Shown: positions 59,470-64,000 of the stretch, one piece after another
How the letters are laid out: the number at the start of each line of letters is the position of its first letter
How positions within the stretch are numbered: position 1 is the first letter of the stretch
Assembly (NCBI RefSeq): GCF_009646335.1
Contig: NZ_WJBU01000002.1
Location: forward strand, 1 to 64,000
Length of the DNA stretch: 64,000 nucleotides
Direction: 5' to 3'
Origin: Caenimonas koreensis DSM 17982
GTDB taxonomy: Bacteria; Pseudomonadota; Gammaproteobacteria; Burkholderiales; Burkholderiaceae_C
Program-made: the position numbers and the translations under genes
Notes under the pieces: generated by a model
Databases searched by the model: none
What the model was told of the DNA's origin: nothing
Seen by the model: only the letters and a program-made list of their open reading frames with translations

Positions 59470-60437
59470 GTGCCCGACCGCAATACCCCACACCCGCCAC
59501 GTTCGACCGCAATGTCAGCGACGTGGTGCTGATCGTCGATGACGTGCCCGACAACCTCGCCGTGCTGCACGACGCGCTCGACGAGTCGGGCTACACCGTG
59601 CTCGTGGCGACAAGCGGCGAGGCAGCGCTGCAACGCGCATCGCAGGCCCTGCCCGACATCGTGCTGCTCGACGCGATGATGCCGGGCATGGACGGCTTTG
59701 AAGTGGCGAAGCGGTTGAAGGCCACGGCGCTCACCGCGCACATACCGATCATTTTCATGACGGGCCTGACCGAGACCGAGCACCTGGTTGCAGCACTCGA
59801 GGCAGGCGGTGTCGACTACGTCACCAAGCCGATCAAGCCCAAGGAAGTGCTCGCGCGCATGGGCGTGCACATGCAGGGCGCGCGGCAGGCGCGGCAAACG
59901 CGCAATGCGCTCGATGCATTCGGCTACGCGAGCATCACCGTGCGTGCGAGTGACGGCAAGCTGATGTGGCAGACGCCGCTGGCGCGTGAGTTGCTCATGA
60001 ACTACTACGGCACCGCCGCACCCGAAACGCCGGCCATTGTTGTGGACTGGCTGCGCAGGCATCTGAAGGAGGCCGAGCAACAGATCGAGCCGCCGCGCCT
60101 GACCACCGACAAAGGCTCGCGCCGCCTCACATTCCGCCTGCACCAGCAAACGGGCGACGACGACTGGTTGATCGTGATGCGTGAAGTGTCGGACAGCGCG
60201 GTGATCGAGTCGCTTGGCCTTGCGTTCAAACTCACGGCGCGCGAATCGGAAGTGCTCTACTGGGTTGTGAAGGGCAAGATCAACCGCGACATCGCCGACA
60301 TCCTGGGCTCAAGCCCTGCCACGGTGAAGAAGCACCTGGAGCGCATCTTCGCGAAGCTGGGCGTCGAGACGCGCACGGCGGCGGCTTCGATGGCGATGCA
60401 ACGGCTGCGGCAGTTGCAGCCGCAGTTCGAGGGGTAA
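59466..60437 (+). CDS. Response regulator: receiver, PAS-like linker, LuxR-type HTH
   Basis: A 323-residue regulator whose ATG overlaps the sensor stop (ATGA). Residues ~18-135 are a receiver (VLIVDDVPDNLAVL, DIVLLDAMMPGMDGFEVA with the phosphorylated Asp, DYVTKPIKPKEVLARM). Residues ~150-250 form an intermediate domain (YASITVRASDGKLMWQTPLA). The C-terminal LuxR-type HTH reads LTARESEVLYWVVKGKINRD, IADILGSSPATVKKHLERIF. It probably takes phosphate from the adjacent sensor and controls urease or urea-uptake genes, though no sites were identified. Confidence 0.92.
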   Translation: MSARPQYPTPATFDRNVSDVVLIVDDVPDNLAVLHDALDESGYTVLVATSGEAALQRASQALPDIVLLDAMMPGMDGFEVAKRLKATALTAHIPIIFMTGLTETEHLVAALEAGGVDYVTKPIKPKEVLARMGVHMQGARQARQTRNALDAFGYASITVRASDGKLMWQTPLARELLMNYYGTAAPETPAIVVDWLRRHLKEAEQQIEPPRLTTDKGSRRLTFRLHQQTGDDDWLIVMREVSDSAVIESLGLAFKLTARESEVLYWVVKGKINRDIADILGSSPATVKKHLERIFAKLGVETRTAAASMAMQRLRQLQPQFEG

Positions 60438-60479
60438 CGTTGTCGCGCTGCGGCATCGGCGCCGCAACGGCGTGGGAGG

Positions 60480-60884
60480 TCATGGCGGTGGTGCGGTGCT
60501 CACCTTCTTTGGCAAATCGTCCTTGATGTCGAGCCACTCGACATGGCTTTCGTAGAAGACGTGCGCGCTCGGCTCCTTGTCGAGCGGATCGGCAAACAGC
60601 GCCCGCGCCACATGCATTTCGCCGGGCCAGCGCGTGGACTGGAAAAACATGGGGCTGCCGCAGCGCGAGCAAAAGCCGCGCTTCGCACCGGGGCTGGATT
60701 CGTACCAGGCCGGCTGTTCGCTATCGGCGTCGATTGCGAACTGATGATCAAGGAACCCGGCCCACGTGACAAACGGCGCGCCGTGCGCTCGGCGGCAGTA
60801 GTTGCAATGGCAGTGAGCAACCCATTTGGTGGGAAGTTCGGCACTGAAGTGGACTGCGCCGCAAAGACATGAGCCGTGGGCCAT
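60480..60884 (-). CDS. GFA-family zinc protein
   Basis: A 134-residue protein with the zinc-binding pattern of the glutathione-dependent formaldehyde-activating (GFA/CENP-V) fold: GSCLCGAVHFSAEL, AHCHCNYCRRAHGAPFVTWA and GFCSRCGSPMFFQS. The family name is historical; the substrate of this member is unknown. It lies between two convergent/divergent neighbours with no clear operon. Confidence 0.88.
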   Translation of the reverse strand: MAHGSCLCGAVHFSAELPTKWVAHCHCNYCRRAHGAPFVTWAGFLDHQFAIDADSEQPAWYESSPGAKRGFCSRCGSPMFFQSTRWPGEMHVARALFADPLDKEPSAHVFYESHVEWLDIKDDLPKKVSTAPPP

Positions 60885-60941
60885 GGATTTCTCCTTGATC
60901 AGCTGGATAACTTTCGTTTCTTGCAGCTATTTGCTTGGGCG

Positions 60942-61340
60942 TCAAGGACTGGCCCGCAAACGAAGTCTGGGCATCATGGCAAATACGAGCAGCAAGGCGA
61001 TGTACACAGAGCCGGACACTTTGTCGCGGCTGTTGATGTACTCGATCAACGTCTGGCTTTGCAGGGCAACGGCAAGCCCCATCTCTGCAGCAACCGCCAG
61101 CGCAAGGGCGAGAAAACCCGCTGCCAATGATCGGCCAGGAGAAGCAATCGCAGGAAAGCGCCGCAAGATCAACCCGGCTGCAAAGTAAATCACGCCCGCC
61201 ATGACCGGCATTTCAGCCAGCTCTGCCCAGCGCTCGCCGATACGTGGGACGAGAAACGGAACGCGGATCACGCCGAGCGCGAAGCCGCAGCCCATCACGA
61301 TGGTGAAGTACACAAGTGCCGCGCGGATCGTATGTCGCAT
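60942..61340 (-). CDS. Small integral membrane protein, unknown function
   Basis: A 132-residue protein with about four hydrophobic helices (ALVYFTIVMGCGFALGVIRV, MPVMAGVIYFAAGLIL, LAAGFLALALAVAAEMGLAV, SGSVYIALLLVFAMM). The ATG at 61340 is preferred to a TTG at 61364. No family name can be given with confidence. It lies 57 bp downstream of the GFA gene's start, on the same strand, so it is upstream in transcription and the two could be cotranscribed. Confidence 0.7.
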   Translation of the reverse strand: MRHTIRAALVYFTIVMGCGFALGVIRVPFLVPRIGERWAELAEMPVMAGVIYFAAGLILRRFPAIASPGRSLAAGFLALALAVAAEMGLAVALQSQTLIEYINSRDKVSGSVYIALLLVFAMMPRLRLRASP

Positions 61341-61400
61341 GCCGATGATTTCCGCCGATAGCAAATCCCCATTCTGTATGAGTCTTCAGGTCTGTGCGAT

Positions 61401-61556
61401 TCACGGGTTGTACGTCAGCGTCATCACCAACGATGTGCTGAAGGTGCCAACGCGCAGGCCGGTTTGGCCCGCAGGCACTTTTGCGGCCGAGCGCGACGGT
61501 GTAGCTGCCGCCGGTGACGATGCCGCTGCACTGGCGCGTACGCCATGTGTCGTATA
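61401..61556 (-). pseudogene. Remnant of a spore-coat-U/SCPU-type pilin domain
   Basis: On the minus strand, one frame reads CSGIVTGGSYTVALGRK and the next reads KVPAGQTGLRVGTFSTSLVM then TLTYNP and a stop. The VPAGQ-GT-TLTY pattern is how SCPU (spore coat U, Csu-like) domains end. The two halves are joined by a frameshift at a run of four A. Nothing else of the gene remains. It fills most of the 350-bp gap between the membrane protein and urtA. Confidence 0.45.
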
Positions 61557-61688
61557 GCCGCGCGAATACCCCCCAACCAGAATCAACTCGTCCTTGAAGC
61601 ATTCCGTTTGCGGCGTGCGCAGGGCGAAATTTCCAGCAGTTCCTTCTTCGTTTCTTCTCTTTTTTTTGATTGCCAAGGAGCATCACTC

Positions 61689-62954
61689 ATGCAACGTCGT
61701 TTCACACTCAAGGCGCTGACGGCAGCGGTCGCGCTGGCCAGCTTGTCGGTGCTGCCGGCACACGCTGCCGACACCATCAAGGTCGGCGTGCTGCACAGCC
61801 TGTCGGGCACGATGGCCATTTCCGAAACAGTGCTCAAGGACACCGTCCTGATGGCCATCGACGAAATCAACGCCAAGGGCGGCGTGCTGGGCAAGAAGCT
61901 CGAGCCGGTGGTGGTCGACCCGGCCTCCAACTGGCCGCTATTTGCTGAAAAGACTAAGCAGTTGCTCGGCCAGGACAAGGTCTCGGTCATCTTCGGCTGC
62001 TGGACTTCCGTGTCGCGCAAGTCGGTGCTGCCGGTCGTTGAAGAAATGAACGGCCTGCTGTTCTACCCCGTGCAGTACGAAGGTGAAGAGCTCTCCAAGA
62101 ACGTGTTCTACACGGGTGCTGCGCCTAACCAGCAAGCCATTCCCGCTGTGGACTACCTGATGTCCAAGGAAGGCGGCGGCGCCAAGCGCTGGGTGCTGCT
62201 GGGCACGGACTACGTCTATCCCCGCACGACCAACAAGATCCTGCGCGCCTACCTCAAGAGCAAGGGCGTGAAGGAAGCCGACATCGACGAGAAGTACACG
62301 CCGTTCGGCCACAGCGACTACCAGACCATCGTCGCCGACATCAAGAAGTTCTCTGCCGGTGGCAAGACCGCAGTGGTCTCCACCATCAATGGCGATTCGA
62401 ACGTGCCCTTCTACAAGGAACTCGGCAACGCAGGCCTGAAGGCCAAGGACGTGCCGGTTGTCGCCTTCTCGGTGGGCGAAGAAGAACTGCGCGGCGTGGA
62501 CACGAAGCCGCTGGTGGGTCACCTGGCTGCATGGAACTACTTCATGTCGATCAAGAACCCGACCAACGACGCATTCATCAAGCAGTGGGCTGCCTATTCG
62601 AAGGCCAAGAAGTTGCCCGGTGCTGACAAGCCTTTGACCAACGACCCGATGGAAGCCACCTACATCGGCATCCACATGTGGAAGCAGGCTGTTGAGAAGG
62701 CCAAGTCCACCGACACCGACAAGGTCATCGCTGCGATGGCGGGCCAGACGTTCAAAGCACCGTCGGGCATCGTCTCGAAGATGGACGAGAAGAACCACCA
62801 CCTGCACAAGTCGGTATTCATCGGCGAAGTCAAGGCCGACGGCCAGTTCAACGTGGTGTGGAAGACCCCAGGCCCCGTGAAGGCCAAGCCGTGGTCGCCG
62901 TACATCGAAGGCAACGACAAGAAGCCTGACGAGCCCGTGATCGCGAAGAAGTAA
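61689..62954 (+). CDS. urtA: Urea ABC transporter substrate-binding protein
   Basis: A 421-residue periplasmic receptor. AAGGAG lies 8 bases before ATG 61689. A signal peptide ends near LPAHAAD; the mature part follows the UrtA/FmdD pattern: IKVGVLHSLSGTMAISETVL, GCWTSVSRKSVLPVVEEMNG, LLFYPVQYEGEELSKNVFYT, NQQAIPAVDYLMS and YVYPRTTNKILRAYL. High-affinity urea uptake feeds the urease encoded nearby. urtB follows after a repeat-rich gap. Confidence 0.95.
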   Translation: MQRRFTLKALTAAVALASLSVLPAHAADTIKVGVLHSLSGTMAISETVLKDTVLMAIDEINAKGGVLGKKLEPVVVDPASNWPLFAEKTKQLLGQDKVSVIFGCWTSVSRKSVLPVVEEMNGLLFYPVQYEGEELSKNVFYTGAAPNQQAIPAVDYLMSKEGGGAKRWVLLGTDYVYPRTTNKILRAYLKSKGVKEADIDEKYTPFGHSDYQTIVADIKKFSAGGKTAVVSTINGDSNVPFYKELGNAGLKAKDVPVVAFSVGEEELRGVDTKPLVGHLAAWNYFMSIKNPTNDAFIKQWAAYSKAKKLPGADKPLTNDPMEATYIGIHMWKQAVEKAKSTDTDKVIAAMAGQTFKAPSGIVSKMDEKNHHLHKSVFIGEVKADGQFNVVWKTPGPVKAKPWSPYIEGNDKKPDEPVIAKK

Positions 62955-62965
62955 TTCTTGCCTTG

Positions 62966-63069
62966 CTCCCTCCCCCGTTGGGGGAGGGCTGGGGTGGGGG
63001 CACGCTGCGTGTTTTGAATTGACGCTGTGGTGTGCCCCCATCCCGACCTTCCCCCAGAGGGGGAAGGAG
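62966..63069. repeat. Composite GC-rich palindromic repeat between urtA and urtB
   Basis: Three foldable pieces occur in a row: CTCCCTCCCCC/GGGGGAGGG, a longer stem pairing GGGTGGGGGCAC with GTGCCCCCATCCC around a 30-base loop, and CCTTCCCCC/GGGGGAAGG. The outer pieces match the element at 24837-24872. It may stabilise urtA mRNA or attenuate readthrough into urtB. Confidence 0.8.
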
Positions 63070-63074
63070 CCTGC

Positions 63075-63100
63075 AGAAATGAAGGCGTGCTTTCATTTCT
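63075..63100 (+). promoter_or_regulatory. Hairpin in front of the urtB start
   Basis: The perfect 9-bp inverted repeat AGAAATGAA/TTCATTTCT with an 8-base loop ends 12 bases before the urtB ATG. It could influence translation initiation of urtB. No T-tract follows, so it is not a terminator. Confidence 0.45.
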
Positions 63101-63112
63101 ACAGGTTGTTCA

Positions 63113-64000
63113 ATGCTCATTCGCTTTCTTCTTTTACTCGCCGCACTCTTTGCCGTTCACGCTCACGCCCTGACGCCTGCAGAAGCGCAAGCCATGGCGG
63201 TGGGCGAGAGTGATGCGCGCATTGAAGCGCTGAACAAGGCCGTGGCGGCAGCAGACGACAAGACGGCCGCGTTCATCCAGGCGATGGTGGACGACGCGGT
63301 GAAGATCGCCGCGGGCAAGCCCGTGATCGTGAAGAACGACAAGGCATTCGACCCCGTCACAGGCGCTGAAGTGCCCTTGCCTGCCGACGCAGAAGACGTC
63401 GTGAACAACAACCGCATGCGCGGTGAACTCGATACCGCGATGGCCTCGCTGCGCCTGTTCTCCAAAGACGACAAGGAGCGCGCGGCAGCCATCAAGACTT
63501 TGCAGAACGACACCGAAGAGACGAAGCTGCCTCTCATCGAGAAGGCGCTCGCGGCAGAAGCCAACCCGCAGTTGAAGGAGAACCTTGCACTGATTCGCGC
63601 GTCCGTGTTGCTCGCTTCGAGCGACAAAGCCAAGCGGCTCGACGCCATCAAGCTGCTGTCACAGAGCACGAACCCGAACACCAAGACGCTGCTGATCGAA
63701 CGCATCAAGGTCGAGACAGAAGCCGACGTGAAGTCCGCGCTGGAAGCAGCGCTGCGCACGGTGGAGGCGGCGCTGGCATGGGGCGACAAAGTCGGCGCGA
63801 TCTTCTCGGGCATCAGCCTCGGCTCGATCCTGCTGCTCGTGGCGCTGGGCCTGGCGATCACGTACGGGTTGATGGGCGTGATCAACATGGCGCACGGCGA
63901 GCTGATGATGATCGGCGCCTACGCCACGTATGTGGTGCAGGGCCTGTTTCGCCAGTACCTGCCGGGCAGCTTCGACTGGTACCTCATCGCTGCTGTGCCG
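63113..64000 (+). CDS. urtB: Urea ABC transporter permease UrtB, 3' end outside window
   Basis: The first 296 codons. A signal peptide ([18 protein letters not shown]) leads into the long N-terminal soluble domain peculiar to UrtB (~residues 20-225), then the permease begins: [40 protein letters not shown], the branched-chain amino acid/urea permease signature. The remaining urt genes (and perhaps ureD) are expected downstream. Confidence 0.93.
   Translation, partial: MLIRFLLLLAALFAVHAHALTPAEAQAMAVGESDARIEALNKAVAAADDKTAAFIQAMVDDAVKIAAGKPVIVKNDKAFDPVTGAEVPLPADAEDVVNNNRMRGELDTAMASLRLFSKDDKERAAAIKTLQNDTEETKLPLIEKALAAEANPQLKENLALIRASVLLASSDKAKRLDAIKLLSQSTNPNTKTLLIERIKVETEADVKSALEAALRTVEAALAWGDKVGAIFSGISLGSILLLVALGLAITYGLMGVINMAHGELMMIGAYATYVVQGLFRQYLPGSFDWYLIAAVP

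Overview
The window comes from a GC-rich betaproteobacterium, most likely Burkholderiales. The evidence is gene order: gmk-rpoZ-spoT-greB, the yicC/kinase/phosphatase/rph/rdgB/hemW block, a large NAD-glutamate dehydrogenase, a Bug-type binding protein and a urease plus urt urea-transport locus are all arrangements typical of that order. No database search was possible, so names rest on recognised motifs and context.

Layout. 1-11.2 kb: the 3' part of a giant RTX adhesin (12 near-identical 115-residue repeats, a VWA domain, calcium-binding nonapeptides) and its TolC/LapE-like outer-membrane channel, which carries an unusual NTF2-like tail. 11.2-16.5 kb: a glycosyltransferase, tRNA-Arg(ACG), an Hpt protein, two regulators that have both lost their 5' ends, a TerC/Alx membrane protein with an HPF-like protein, a divergent NhaR-type LysR regulator, and greB. 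16.5-29.2 kb: housekeeping genes (spoT, rpoZ, gmk, a lipoprotein, yicC, a Ser/Thr kinase and PP2C phosphatase pair, rph, rdgB, hemW), then an AMP-dependent ligase coupled to a Bug-type binding protein. 29.3-34.1 kb: gdhB.

34.2-43.2 kb: an Rhs polymorphic-toxin locus. One complete secreted-type Rhs protein with a C-terminal toxin tip and immunity candidate is followed by at least two, probably three, displaced cassettes. These are a 1.5-kb core duplicate with a different tip and an ankyrin immunity gene; a 145-bp core fragment joined out of frame to a toxin tail plus a small gene; and a possible last toxin tail overlapping a second ankyrin gene. The tips look less GC-rich than the core.

43.3-49.6 kb: an acyl-activating enzyme divergent from a GT2 glycosyltransferase and an alkaline-phosphatase-superfamily enzyme, a VF530 protein, a class II Fic protein with a striking repeated operator, and tRNA-Ser(TGA). 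49.7-55.8 kb: a urease operon on the minus strand, in transcription order ureA, a small His-rich membrane protein, ureB, ureC, ureE, ureF, ureG, PQQ-propeller lipoprotein; ureD is absent from the window. Divergent from it is an NCS1-permease/histidine-kinase/receiver fusion with a LuxR-type response regulator, and further on urtA and the start of urtB. Urea uptake, urea hydrolysis and a transporter-like sensor therefore share one locus, which suggests nitrogen-responsive control, although no binding site proves this.

The most interesting items are the Rhs cassette stockpile, the transporter-kinase with a Cys cluster beside urease, the unannotated small His-rich protein inside the urease operon, the Fic operator, and the pair of divergently truncated regulators.
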